A stretch of 64,000 nt of DNA from JASGDN01 sp049840815. Its GTDB lineage: Bacteria > Chloroflexota > Chloroflexia > Thermomicrobiales > UBA6265. A model generated the notes under the pieces. That model did no database searches and was not told the origin of the DNA. It saw only the letters and a list, made by a program, of their open reading frames with translations. The stretch spans positions 310,001 through 374,000 of the forward strand of contig JASGJI010000005.1 of the NCBI GenBank assembly GCA_049840815.1, written 5' to 3'. Positions 26,273 to 35,643 of the stretch are shown here, piece by piece. Each line of letters opens with the position of its first letter. Position 1 is the stretch's first letter. Both the position numbers and the translations under genes were made by a program.

Positions 26273-27448
26273 GTGGAGCACACGACGTTGGCTCAAGTCG
26301 CCTCACCCTCGACACCTTCTGCTCAGGGCACCCTGCGCGAAATCACCATCGATCATCTGGAAGCACTCGCCATCGGCGCGGGCATTCTGGGCACTGGCGG
26401 CGGTGGGAATCCCTATCTCGGCAAGGTCGCCTGCAAACGCGAGCTGACCCAGCTCGGCACCACGGTCCCCATCGTCCCGCTGCACGAGGTGCCGGATGAT
26501 GCCGTCGTGGCCTCCGTCGGCGGCATTGGCGCGCCGGTCGTCGGCGTCGAACGCCTGGCGGAAGGCACGGAGTTCGTTCGCGCCATCCGGGCGCTGGAGC
26601 ATCACACCGGCAAGACCGTGACACACATCATCGCGGCGGAAATCGGCGGCGGAAACTCCATCGCTCCCATCCGCACCGCCGCGCAGCTTGGCGTGCCGAT
26701 GATCGACGCCGACGCGATGGGACGGGCCTTCCCCGAACTCCAGATGGACACGTTCTTCATCAATGGCGTGGTCCCCACCCCGATGGCGATTGCCGACATC
26801 CGGGGTCACACCGCTACCTACGACAACATCACCGATGCCAACGTGCTGGAGCGCTACGTCCGCGTCGTCACCGTGCAGATGGGCGGCGCCTCCGCCGCCG
26901 CCGGCCCGATGCTCGGTGGCGCGGAAGCACGGCGCGTCTCCATCCCGAACACCCTCACCCTGGCAGTCCGCCTCGGCGAAGCGGTGATCGAGGCCCGACG
27001 CACGCACATCGATCCATCCGACGCTGCATTGGCCGTCACCGGTGGCCAGAAGCTCTTCCAAGGCAAGATCGTCGATGTCGAACGGCGCCTTGAAGGTGGA
27101 TTCAACCGCGGGCATGTCACGCTGGAAGGCACCGGCCCGGATACTGGACGCCGCCTGACGGTCGACATCCAGAACGAAAACCTCGTCGCCCGCGCCGAGG
27201 ATGGCACCGTGCTCTGCGCCGTACCCGACCTGATCTGCATCGTCGATACGGAGACGGCGGACCCCATCACCACCGAAGTCCTGCGTTACGGACTCCGCGT
27301 CACCGTCCTCGGCATTCCCGCGCCGGCCATGATCGCCACGCCGCGTGCGCTGGAGGTCGTGGGACCGGCCGCATTCGGCTACCCGGATGTGGACTACGTG
27401 CCCCTGCCGGGTGTCTACGGGCAGGGCATTACGTCGTCCCCGTCCTGA
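26273..27448 (+). CDS. DUF917 family protein (second copy)
   Basis: A 391-residue paralogue of the DUF917 protein at 23160-24239. The same landmarks appear: ITIDHLEALAIGAGILGTGG near the N-terminus, AAEIGGGNSIAPIRTAAQLG, then DADAMGRAFPELQMDTFF, and a C-terminal FGYPDVDYVPLPG. The start is uncertain: GTG 26273 or TTG 26288, neither with a good ribosome binding site. It leads a plus-strand set with a peptide-binding protein and two permeases, suggesting that these work on the imported compound. Confidence 0.86.
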   Translation: MEHTTLAQVASPSTPSAQGTLREITIDHLEALAIGAGILGTGGGGNPYLGKVACKRELTQLGTTVPIVPLHEVPDDAVVASVGGIGAPVVGVERLAEGTEFVRAIRALEHHTGKTVTHIIAAEIGGGNSIAPIRTAAQLGVPMIDADAMGRAFPELQMDTFFINGVVPTPMAIADIRGHTATYDNITDANVLERYVRVVTVQMGGASAAAGPMLGGAEARRVSIPNTLTLAVRLGEAVIEARRTHIDPSDAALAVTGGQKLFQGKIVDVERRLEGGFNRGHVTLEGTGPDTGRRLTVDIQNENLVARAEDGTVLCAVPDLICIVDTETADPITTEVLRYGLRVTVLGIPAPAMIATPRALEVVGPAAFGYPDVDYVPLPGVYGQGITSSPS

Positions 27449-27628
27449 TCTGCTCTCCGCCACAATGCCGTGGCTTCCCCTTCATGGATGAACGCGGCGC
27501 GTACAGTCTGCGCCTCCGCTCACGGGTCCCCGTTTCCCTCGCTACCGGCCAGATCGTGGGATCAGGCCGAGTCGATCGCACCGCAATGGACACCCCACGG
27601 TGATCCGGTTTCGGGAGGTTCACACACA

Positions 27629-29275
27629 ATGGATCGTCACACGTCAGACATCCTCACCAACTTGGTCGAGGCCGCTGGACGCAAGGGGACTACCCGCCGC
27701 GACCTCGTGAAGCTCGCGGGGGCGGCTGCGCTCGCCGCCGGGCTGGCCGGCACGATGCCGGGCGGTACCCGCGTCTTCGCCCAGGCGGACAAGAACGTCC
27801 TCGTCTACGGTTCCGGACAGGACATCTCCAACCTCGATCCGCACACCGGTAACGACTACTCAATCACCTTCGCGCAGCGCGCCACGTATGACAGCATCCT
27901 CCGCTTCGAAGGCAACCCGCCCGTCGTGAAGCCGCTGGTGGCGCAGGAAGTCACCGGCTCCGACGATGCCAAGACCTGGACGCTGAAGCTGGACCCGGCC
28001 GCCGTCTTCCCCGATGGCTCCGCCGTCGATGGCAATGTCATCAAGTGGAACTTCGAGCGCCTGCTGAAGAAGAATCTCGGCGTCTCCTGGATGTTCGCGG
28101 ACGTGATGACCGCCGACTCCGTCAAGGTCGTCGACCCGACGACGGTCGAGATCACGCTCACAAAGTCGTTCGCTCCGTTCGACCTCATCCTGCCATGGCT
28201 CTTCCTCGCCAACCCTGCCGTGGTCGCCGAGCATGTCGATGGCGATGACGACGGCGAGAAGTGGCTGCAATCGAACTCCGCTGGCAGCGGCCCCTATTCC
28301 ATCTCGCAGTGGCAGCCAGGCACCACCTACCAGTTCGACCTCCGCGGGGACTACTGGTTCAAGACACCAGGCATCACCGCCCCCATCCAGACGTTCGTGT
28401 GGCGGATCATCCGCGAGTCGTCCTCCAAGCGGCTGTCGATGGAGGCTGGTGAGGTGCAGTGGGGCGATACCTTCTCCGTCGAGGACATCGAGGGCCTCGC
28501 CGCCGAGAGCCAGTTCACCGTCAACGACGTGGCCGCCTACACGCCGTTCGCCGTCAAGCTGAACAATGCCAGCGGCCCGACCTCCGACCTCAACGTGCGG
28601 AAGGCGCTGGCGGCGGCGCTGGACTACGACTCGGTGCTGGCCGTCGCCAACGGCCGTGGCACCATGATGGAGGGTCCGCTGCCGCCGCAATTCTCCCCGT
28701 GGCATACGGATAACCTGCCGCTGATCCGCTTCAACATGGACGAGGCGAAGAGCTACCTCGCCCAGAGCGAGGAGTACAAGGACGGCTTCGAAATCGAGTA
28801 CGTCTATGTCACCGGCCTCGCCAACGAGGAACAGATCGGCCTCATCCTGCTCGACGCGCTCTCCCAGATGAACATCACGGTCACCATGACCCCGCTCGTC
28901 TGGCCGGACCTCGTCGCGCGCGTCGCCGATCCTGCCTCCGCGCCGGGCATGGTTGCCGTCTACAACAGCGTGAACTACATGGACCCGGACAATTTCCTCT
29001 GGCAGTCCTATCACTCCAGCCAGGCCGGAAGCTGGGCGAATGCCTCCCAGTTCAAGAACGACGATGTCGACAAGCTGCTGGCAGACGGTCGCTCCACGGT
29101 CGATCCCGACGCCCGGAAGAAGATCTACGACGAGGCGCAGACGAAGATCGTTGACCTCGCGGTCGAACTGTGGCTGTACTGCGAGATCCCGAACGATGCC
29201 TGGGTGACGCAGCTCGGCAAGACGCCGATCAACGCGAACTCCGACGTTCGCCTGCTCGAATACTCGGCCTCCTGA
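27629..29275 (+). CDS. peptide ABC transporter substrate-binding protein (family 5)
   Basis: A 548-residue DppA/OppA-type binding protein. The leader has a twin-arginine pattern (GTTRRDLVKLAGAAALAAG, about residues 22-40) and RVFAQA before the mature start. The family signatures are present: DISNLDPHTGNDYS, the acceptor segment FPDGSAVDGNVIKWNFERL and NVRKALAAALDYD near residue 325. The ligand could be a peptide, glutathione, nickel complex or an oxoproline-like compound given the neighbours. ATG 27629 has GGGAGG 10 nt upstream. Permeases follow directly. Confidence 0.92.
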   Translation: MDRHTSDILTNLVEAAGRKGTTRRDLVKLAGAAALAAGLAGTMPGGTRVFAQADKNVLVYGSGQDISNLDPHTGNDYSITFAQRATYDSILRFEGNPPVVKPLVAQEVTGSDDAKTWTLKLDPAAVFPDGSAVDGNVIKWNFERLLKKNLGVSWMFADVMTADSVKVVDPTTVEITLTKSFAPFDLILPWLFLANPAVVAEHVDGDDDGEKWLQSNSAGSGPYSISQWQPGTTYQFDLRGDYWFKTPGITAPIQTFVWRIIRESSSKRLSMEAGEVQWGDTFSVEDIEGLAAESQFTVNDVAAYTPFAVKLNNASGPTSDLNVRKALAAALDYDSVLAVANGRGTMMEGPLPPQFSPWHTDNLPLIRFNMDEAKSYLAQSEEYKDGFEIEYVYVTGLANEEQIGLILLDALSQMNITVTMTPLVWPDLVARVADPASAPGMVAVYNSVNYMDPDNFLWQSYHSSQAGSWANASQFKNDDVDKLLADGRSTVDPDARKKIYDEAQTKIVDLAVELWLYCEIPNDAWVTQLGKTPINANSDVRLLEYSAS

Positions 29276-29352
29276 TCCTCCACGGGTTCGCCCGTCCGTG
29301 ACCCTGGGGAGGCATTTCCGCTCGGCAATGTCTCCCCGCCCAGGACCCAGCG

Positions 29353-30366
29353 ATGTCCATCACCCGCTACATCATCCGCCGCCTGCTCCTGATCGTTCCG
29401 GTGATCATCGGCATCTCCCTGCTCACGTTCGCCCTCTCGCACCTTGTGCCGGGCGATCCCGCCCGGCTCGCCGCCGGGCCGCAGGCGCCGGAATCGACCT
29501 ACCTCCAGATCCGCGAGCAGTTCGGCCTCGATAAGCCGCTGCCGGTCCAGTACTGGCACTACGTCACCGGGCTGGTCCAGGGCGATTGGGGCAATTCGAT
29601 CCTCTCTCGCCGCCCGGTGCTGGATGACCTGAAGGTCTACTTCCCGGCGACGCTGGAACTGGTGCTGGTAGCGATGACGATTGCGATCGCCATCGGGATT
29701 CCGCTCGGCATCCTTTCCGCCGTGAAAGCCGACCGCATGCCGGACCACATCGCCCGCATCGTCTCGCTGGTCGGCGTGAGCGTGCCCGCGTTCTGGCTGG
29801 CGTTGCTGCTGCAACTCTTCTTTGGCCTGAAACTCGGTTGGCTCCCGATCGGCAGCCGGCTCGGTGCGCTGACCGCACCGCCGACCGACATCACCGGCAT
29901 GTATCTGTTCGATTCCTTCGTGACCGGAAACTGGTCGGTCTTCTGGGAAGCCCTGCAGCACATCATCCTGCCGGCGCTGACGCTCAGCCTCGCATCGCTC
30001 GCCACGATCTCGCGCTTCACCCGCGCCAGCCTGCTGGAAGTCCTGAACCAGGACTACGTGCGCACCGCCCGCGCCAAGGGGCTGAACGAGCGCGGCGTGA
30101 TCGTGAAGCACGCCCTGCGCAACGCCTTCATCCCGACCCTCACGATGATCGGCCTCTCTTTCGGCTGGTCGATGGGTGGATCGGTGCTGGTGGAGACGGT
30201 CTACGACTGGCCGGGCATCGGCCTCTACGCGACGAAGTCGGCGCTGACGCTCGACTTCATGCCGATCATCGGCATTGCGCTGCTCTACGGCATCGTCTTC
30301 AGCCTCATCAACCTGGCCGTCGATATCGCCTATGGCTTCCTCGATCCACGAGTCGGCCATGCGTAA
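29353..30366 (+). CDS. peptide ABC transporter permease (DppB family)
   Basis: A 337-residue permease with six membrane segments. SITRYIIRRLLLIVPVIIGI forms the first and the conserved FALSHLVPGDPARL periplasmic segment follows. The EAA loop reads VRTARAKGLNERGVIVKHAL (about residues 236-255), where the ATPase docks. It lies 77 bp after the binding-protein gene and 39 bp before DppC-like. Confidence 0.94.
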   Translation: MSITRYIIRRLLLIVPVIIGISLLTFALSHLVPGDPARLAAGPQAPESTYLQIREQFGLDKPLPVQYWHYVTGLVQGDWGNSILSRRPVLDDLKVYFPATLELVLVAMTIAIAIGIPLGILSAVKADRMPDHIARIVSLVGVSVPAFWLALLLQLFFGLKLGWLPIGSRLGALTAPPTDITGMYLFDSFVTGNWSVFWEALQHIILPALTLSLASLATISRFTRASLLEVLNQDYVRTARAKGLNERGVIVKHALRNAFIPTLTMIGLSFGWSMGGSVLVETVYDWPGIGLYATKSALTLDFMPIIGIALLYGIVFSLINLAVDIAYGFLDPRVGHA

Positions 30367-30405
30367 GCCCGTCCTGTTCCTCCATTCCGCCGGAGAAGAT
30401 CGTCC

Positions 30406-31332
30406 ATGAGTGAACCCACCGTCGCCTCGCTCGCCCAGGCCGGGGCATCCCCTGCCAGCGGATCGCGCCGTTGGGGACTCAGCCCGGAGACGAAGCGCAA
30501 CTTCCGCAAGTTCCGGCAGAGCCCACTCTCGCTGGCCGGGCTGATCATCATCGTGGTCATTGTGGCGATCGCCCTGGTGGGGCCGTTCTTCGTGCCCTAT
30601 CCACGGGATGCGTCCGGAGCGGTCCACATCGCGGACAAGCTGAAGCCACCCTCCATGACCCACCTGTTCGGAACGGACAACGTCGGACGCGACGTCTTCA
30701 CGCGCGTCATCGTGGGCGCTCGGACCTCGCTCCTCGCCGGTGTGACGGTGATCCTGCTGGCGCTGACGCTCGGGACGCTGCTGGGCGCAATCGCGGGGTT
30801 CTTCGGTGGCTGGGTCGGCAATGTGATCATGCGGATCACGGACATCTTCCTCACGATCCCGGACCTGATCCTGGCGATGGCGTTCGCCGCCGCGCTAGGG
30901 CCTGGCTTGTTCAACGTGATGGTGGCGGTGTCGCTGGTCTGGTGGCCGGGCTACTGCCGGCTGGTGCGAGCGAACGTGATCGCGTTGCGGAACGCGCAGT
31001 TCGCGGAGGCGGCTTCGTCATTGGGCGCGAGCCAGAGCCGGGTGCTGTTCCGGCATGTGCTGCCGAACGCCTTCTCGACGGTGCTGGTGAAGGCATCGAT
31101 GGATATCGGGTTCGCGGTGCTGACGACGGCGGGGCTGGGATTCATTGGCCTTGGCGTGCAACCGCCGTCGCCGGATTGGGGGCAGATGGTCTCCGAGGGC
31201 CGGAAGTACCTGCGCGATGCCTGGTGGTACTCGACGTTCCCCGGCCTGGCGATCCTGCTGACGGTGATGGCGTTCAACCTGCTCGGCGACGGGTTGCGCG
31301 ATGTCTTCGACCCCCGGCGCCGCATGCGCTGA
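30406..31332 (+). CDS. peptide ABC transporter permease (DppC family)
   Basis: A 308-residue partner permease. The DppC-type N-terminus is present (KRNFRKFRQSPLSLAGLIII), then HLFGTDNVGRDVFTRVIVGA, a hallmark of the family near residue 85, and the docking loop EAASSLGASQSRVLFRHVLP (about 203). GWGxM-like PSPDWGQMVSEGRKYL closes the domain. No DppD/DppF ATPase genes follow; the operon ends in a palindromic cluster at 31363-31428. Confidence 0.94.
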   Translation: MSEPTVASLAQAGASPASGSRRWGLSPETKRNFRKFRQSPLSLAGLIIIVVIVAIALVGPFFVPYPRDASGAVHIADKLKPPSMTHLFGTDNVGRDVFTRVIVGARTSLLAGVTVILLALTLGTLLGAIAGFFGGWVGNVIMRITDIFLTIPDLILAMAFAAALGPGLFNVMVAVSLVWWPGYCRLVRANVIALRNAQFAEAASSLGASQSRVLFRHVLPNAFSTVLVKASMDIGFAVLTTAGLGFIGLGVQPPSPDWGQMVSEGRKYLRDAWWYSTFPGLAILLTVMAFNLLGDGLRDVFDPRRRMR

Positions 31333-31362
31333 CCGACGCGATACGCGCATGCTCAGGGGCTG

Positions 31363-31428
31363 CGGAGGCACCCGTGTGTGCCTCCGTACGAACGCTGCAC
31401 GCCGCGCGTCTCGTTCGTACGACGAGAC
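31363..31428. repeat. cluster of overlapping palindromes, probable terminator
   Basis: Three hairpins in 66 bp. GGAGGCAC (31364-31371) pairs with 31378-31385, extended by one C-G pair. CGTACGAACG (31385-31394) pairs with 31412-31421. GTCTCGT (31408-31414) pairs with 31422-31428. It lies between the convergent dppC-like and rhomboid-like genes. Confidence 0.7.
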
Positions 31429-31500
31429 CGACGTGTCTCGCCGCCCCTCCAGCGCGAGCCCCCCGTGCGTGAAGCGCTCGCATGCAGCGAAACCCACGCC

Positions 31501-32214
31501 CTACCCACGCCCGTATTCCTCCGGATACAGTCTCGGTCGCACGACGAACCACCCCACCGCGCCCCCGAACAGCGCCGAGTAGGTGTGCGCCACCGACGCC
31601 CCGATCTGCTGCTCGAAGAACAACACCGCCGTCACCGTCAGCAACAGCGTGAAGAGCCCGATCGCCAGCTTGCGCGGCAACAGCGTCGCGGCAGCCAGCG
31701 CATACGCCCCATGCGCCGTCGCGGACGACCCCGCATCCGGATCGTGCAGCAACGCCATCGCCCGCTCGGAGCCCAGTTCGGCCAGCAGGCGGAACGTCAG
31801 CAGCCCCATCACCGAGGCGAACCAGTCGCTCAGGAAGACCACGCAGACCAGCGACACGCTCCCCGCGAACGTCTCCGCCAGCACGTACGCCGTCAGCAAC
31901 ACCACCACCATCGAGAAGTGAATGCCGGAGACCGATTGCACGAAGGTACTCGTGAAGATCCGGTAGACCTGCCCCTGCACGAGGAAATCCCAGTCCAGGC
32001 CCAGCTTGTTCAGCACGTTCGGCTCGTAGGTCTCCCACGACTGCCCCCACGTCACGAGGTCGCAGAGGATGATCGTCGCCAGGATGCAGATCGTCGCCGG
32101 ATAGGTCCGCGCCAGTCCCAGCGGCGAACGGTCCGGAACGCGCTTCCGAAGCTGGGCGAAGAGCGGCGCAAAGAACGAGGAAAGTGCGTTCGTCCAAGGC
32201 GAGTTCGCACTCAT
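31501..32214 (-). CDS. rhomboid-like membrane protein
   Basis: A 237-residue protein with about six membrane segments. Parts resemble the rhomboid fold: QVYRIFTSTFVQSVSGIHFS, a serine-bearing PDAGSSATAHGAYALAA region (about residue 165) and a late His in SVAHTYSALFGGAVGWFV (about 210). Rhomboid proteases need GxSG and a His; here the serine loop reads GSSATAHG, so activity is uncertain. Its ATG overlaps the MprF stop by 4 bp, so it is translationally coupled to the lipid-modifying enzyme and may act with it in the membrane. Confidence 0.65.
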   Translation of the reverse strand: MSANSPWTNALSSFFAPLFAQLRKRVPDRSPLGLARTYPATICILATIILCDLVTWGQSWETYEPNVLNKLGLDWDFLVQGQVYRIFTSTFVQSVSGIHFSMVVVLLTAYVLAETFAGSVSLVCVVFLSDWFASVMGLLTFRLLAELGSERAMALLHDPDAGSSATAHGAYALAAATLLPRKLAIGLFTLLLTVTAVLFFEQQIGASVAHTYSALFGGAVGWFVVRPRLYPEEYGRG

Positions 32215-35159
32215 CGCACCGGCTCCGCCACGGCCCCGGAAGCCCCATCGTCTGCATCGGCGTCCTCAATCGCAGGCACGTCCGGCGGCACGATGGAGGA
32301 CGCCGCCGAATCGAACGCCGCGCCATCCTCACCAGGCACGCCGTGCGCGAAGGGACGTTCGCTCAGCCGGGTGATCGCGAGGCCAATGGCCGGAAGCGCC
32401 GCATCCGACTTGTAAACCAGATAGCGCGCATCCCAGCGCGGGTCGAACTTGTCCTTGTAGGCGAAGAGCGTGGTCGCCGCAAAGATGCGGTCGAAATTGC
32501 GCGTCAACAGCGACAAGGCCTGCTGACGCATCCCCTCGTCCTCGTCCGTCGGCGTATCGGCGAAAGGCACCATCCCCAGCGACAACGCATGGAAGCCGTG
32601 CGTCCGCGCGTACGCGATCATGGAGAGCATCACGAAGTCCATCGCCCCGTTCGGGGCATCGACACGATGCCGCATCAGGTCGAACGTCATCTCCCCAGGC
32701 GCACCATCGTGGATGAGGTTCACAAACGCGGCGACCTGCCCATCCTCGTGCTGCACGGCGAGGATCGTCGAATCGCGGACGTAGGCATCCTCCCATGCCC
32801 CCAGTGTGAAGCCGCGTTCGCGTCGCCCCTCCAGCGTCAGCCACTCATCGGAGACAGATTTCAGTTCGCGCATGTGCTCGTCGGTCTGCGGTGCCGGCCA
32901 TTCGACCAGCGACCATCCCTCGCGCGTGAAGCGGCTGAGCAGGTTGCGGAACCCTTTGCCGTGCTTCCCGGCAGTCGAGAACGTATCGACGTTGACGACC
33001 GCCTCCGCACCGATCCGCACCGAGACCAGCCCGGCCCGGCGATAGGCATCCATGCGCGGCGGGGTCGCGTGGTGGAAGGCAGGGTTCCAGCCATTGAGGT
33101 CGCAGTAGTCGAGGAACTCGCGCAGCACACGGTCAAACGCCTCGTCGTTCGCGGCGACCGGATCGCCGAGCACCAGCGCCACCCCGGAGGAGACGCCATA
33201 CCCGATCACGCCTTGACCCCGGCTATCGAAAGAGAACGACTTGTCGTGCCAGTACTTGAACACATCCTCCGACGAATCGCCGTACTGGAGGATCAGGTCG
33301 CGGGCACGGGCACGTTCGGCCGGCACGGTTCGATGCCGCCAGACGTACGGCCGCAACAGGGCGTAGGCGAGCACCGCGACTGTCAGCGCACCGATGAGGT
33401 GGAACGAATCGACCAGCCAGTGTGCGTATGGGGTGCGCGGGACGAGTCCGGCGGAATCGAGGCCGAAGTAGAGTTCCAGGCTTTGGGTGATCGCCCCCCA
33501 CATCGAGAACTCGACACCAAACTGGTGCTTGTCCAGAATCCAGAGACTGAACACGCCATACGCCATCGCCACGATCAGCATCGTGCCGCAGACGGTGAGT
33601 CCGCGACGCAACGTCGGAGGATCGGCCCGCACGGTGAATCGGTTGCTGTAGATCAGGAGCAAGGCCAGGTTCACGATGGCCACGCCCGTCGCCAAATGAT
33701 CGTGCCCCTTGCCGATGTGCGCGCCGATCACGAAGGCCGTCAGCACCACGGTCACGATCCAGGCCGCCCGCCTCCGTCGCCACAACCCGTAGGCGAGCAG
33801 GATCAGCAGGAATCCCAGCCCGAGCGTGATGGATCGGGACGCATTGACCAGCGTGAAGGTGGCAAACTCCGCCTCCCCGCCATGGGGCCGGATCGTGTGA
33901 TGCACCGGTTGCGGCATGACGGAAAGGATGGAGATGACACCACTGAACCCGGTCCAGAGCGCCGGCAATCGCGCCGGGATACCCGTGACGGCCCGCTGCG
34001 TCCTCCCCTGCACGGCGACCCCGAAGATGACCGGCAGCCAGACATCCGCAACGCGATAGAGCAGCGTCGCCCCGAGCGCCTGGGCGGGCGGCACCCCGAG
34101 CTGCTGGAGCAGGAGCGTCATCGACAGTTCGACCACGCCAAGCCCCTGGAAGAGCGGGGCGACGAGCATGAAGAGCGTGCCGATGGTGTATCCGGCCACC
34201 GCGACCCCGATGGAAGGATCGTGCCCGACCGCGCGGAGGGCGAGATAGAGCGTCGCCACGCCCATCGCGTCCCCCAGAAAGGCCCAGAGGAACGACGGCA
34301 CCACGTGCCAGAAGCGGAGATGGTGCCCCCGCGCCGTCTCCACGAAGGCATGCACGCGATCCGGAATCCGCTCCTCGATCGCCGCGGGCAGCCGCTTCCC
34401 CCGCAAGACCTGGATGCCACCGCTCGCCAGGAGCAGCACCACGACGATCAGGATGATTGCCGCGACGAGAATCGCCTGCGTCACCCGGCCACTCAGGCCC
34501 AGCCAGACCATGATCGGCAGCAGGAAGAGCGCGAACGACGCATAGCCGATGATGCTGTAAAGGATGCCGGAGTAGATCGCATCGTCCTGGGTGACACCGT
34601 ACCGCGCAAATCGCTTCACCAGCAGCACGAACGACGGTGCCTGTCCGAAGGGGACGACCGTGGAAACGGTCTGCCGTTCGACGTACGTGGTGATGGACGG
34701 CCAGAGCGGGATGCGGTGGCCCAGCACCTTCAGCAGCGAGGTCTGCGTCATCGCGAACGTCATGTGCAGGCCGAGCGCAGCGAGGAACATCGCCCCCAGC
34801 CACCAGCCGTTCGCGCCGCGCAGCACCCGGATGGTGTGCTCGACATCGGCCCGCTGGTCCCAGACGAACCAGCCGACGAGGATCAGCAGCAGGACGCCCC
34901 AGATGATGCCATCGATGGAACGCAACCGCCGGATGAACGCGCGGAGCGCCTCGCCGATCTGCTGGCCGATGGATCGCCGCGGAGTTGGCGCCTCATCGGC
35001 CGCCGGGACAGGATCAATTCCGGGAGGGAGAAGCTGGGTATCGTCTGGCACCGAGGGACGCCTCATGGATGGTCGCAGCCGGCCGCTCCGGGTCTGGTCC
35101 ACGACCCCGTTCGGAAGCGCCCGACCTCGCTGGCTGGGCATACGCACCCAGTCCAGCAT
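32211..35159 (-). CDS. mprF: bifunctional lysylphosphatidylglycerol flippase/synthetase MprF
   Basis: A membrane enzyme that transfers an amino acid (usually Lys or Ala) from aminoacyl-tRNA to phosphatidylglycerol and flips the product, lowering sensitivity to cationic antimicrobials. The N-terminal half has about 14 hydrophobic segments, including the flippase stretch ERQTVSTVVPFGQAPSFVLL and AVAGYTIGTLFMLVAPLFQG. The C-terminal soluble domain (about 640-960, DUF2156) holds SFDSRGQGVIGYGVSSGVAL and the late MRHRVDAPNGAMDFVMLSMI. At 982 residues it is longer than the usual 840 or so; the first 31-50 residues may be noncoding (ATG 35066 is an alternative). Confidence 0.88.
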   Translation of the reverse strand: MLDWVRMPSQRGRALPNGVVDQTRSGRLRPSMRRPSVPDDTQLLPPGIDPVPAADEAPTPRRSIGQQIGEALRAFIRRLRSIDGIIWGVLLLILVGWFVWDQRADVEHTIRVLRGANGWWLGAMFLAALGLHMTFAMTQTSLLKVLGHRIPLWPSITTYVERQTVSTVVPFGQAPSFVLLVKRFARYGVTQDDAIYSGILYSIIGYASFALFLLPIMVWLGLSGRVTQAILVAAIILIVVVLLLASGGIQVLRGKRLPAAIEERIPDRVHAFVETARGHHLRFWHVVPSFLWAFLGDAMGVATLYLALRAVGHDPSIGVAVAGYTIGTLFMLVAPLFQGLGVVELSMTLLLQQLGVPPAQALGATLLYRVADVWLPVIFGVAVQGRTQRAVTGIPARLPALWTGFSGVISILSVMPQPVHHTIRPHGGEAEFATFTLVNASRSITLGLGFLLILLAYGLWRRRRAAWIVTVVLTAFVIGAHIGKGHDHLATGVAIVNLALLLIYSNRFTVRADPPTLRRGLTVCGTMLIVAMAYGVFSLWILDKHQFGVEFSMWGAITQSLELYFGLDSAGLVPRTPYAHWLVDSFHLIGALTVAVLAYALLRPYVWRHRTVPAERARARDLILQYGDSSEDVFKYWHDKSFSFDSRGQGVIGYGVSSGVALVLGDPVAANDEAFDRVLREFLDYCDLNGWNPAFHHATPPRMDAYRRAGLVSVRIGAEAVVNVDTFSTAGKHGKGFRNLLSRFTREGWSLVEWPAPQTDEHMRELKSVSDEWLTLEGRRERGFTLGAWEDAYVRDSTILAVQHEDGQVAAFVNLIHDGAPGEMTFDLMRHRVDAPNGAMDFVMLSMIAYARTHGFHALSLGMVPFADTPTDEDEGMRQQALSLLTRNFDRIFAATTLFAYKDKFDPRWDARYLVYKSDAALPAIGLAITRLSERPFAHGVPGEDGAAFDSAASSIVPPDVPAIEDADADDGASGAVAEPVR

Positions 35160-35210
35160 ACCGCTCGCATCCCCGCGCGCCCACCTTCCGCCACGCGAAC
35201 GTTCCGGGGC

Positions 35211-35639
35211 TCAGACATGAAGGACGACCCAACCATCCTCCACCCGCACGTCGAAGGTCTCCACGGACTCATCCTCCGGTTCATGCGCATCCGGAGACTC
35301 CGGCACGTCCGATTCGACGGTCACATCGTAGGCCTTCACCCGCATGCGGTGCGGATTGAAGATCGAGCGCCCGGTGAGGATGTCGAACTCCCAACCGTGC
35401 CACGGACAGCGCAGGATCTCTCCATCACGCGACCACACGTACTCGCCCGGCTTGCTGGGCATGGTCATGCCCTTGATCGACCCGAGGCACAAGGGCGCGG
35501 CCTGGTGCGGACAGCTGTTCCGCAAGGCGTAGAAGGCGCCATCGACGTTGAAGACGCCAATGGAACGCCCCTCCGCCTCCACGATGCGGCGATCCCCCGG
35601 AGCGATCTCGCCAACGCGCCCCACGATATGGCGTCCCAT
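35211..35639 (-). CDS. Rieske [2Fe-2S] ferredoxin-like protein
   Basis: A 142-residue Rieske protein. The cluster ligands are visible in NSCPHQAAPLCLG (about residue 43) and LRCPWHGWEFDILTGRS (about 79). The spacing between the two pairs is enlarged by an insert (SIKGMTMPSKPGEYVWSRDG), as in Rieske non-haem oxygenase-type ferredoxins. It starts 4 bp downstream of the amidohydrolase stop, so the two are co-transcribed, which suggests a shared degradative pathway with an electron-transfer step. No oxygenase is present nearby. Confidence 0.9.
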   Translation of the reverse strand: MGRHIVGRVGEIAPGDRRIVEAEGRSIGVFNVDGAFYALRNSCPHQAAPLCLGSIKGMTMPSKPGEYVWSRDGEILRCPWHGWEFDILTGRSIFNPHRMRVKAYDVTVESDVPESPDAHEPEDESVETFDVRVEDGWVVLHV

Positions 35640-35643
35640 GCCG

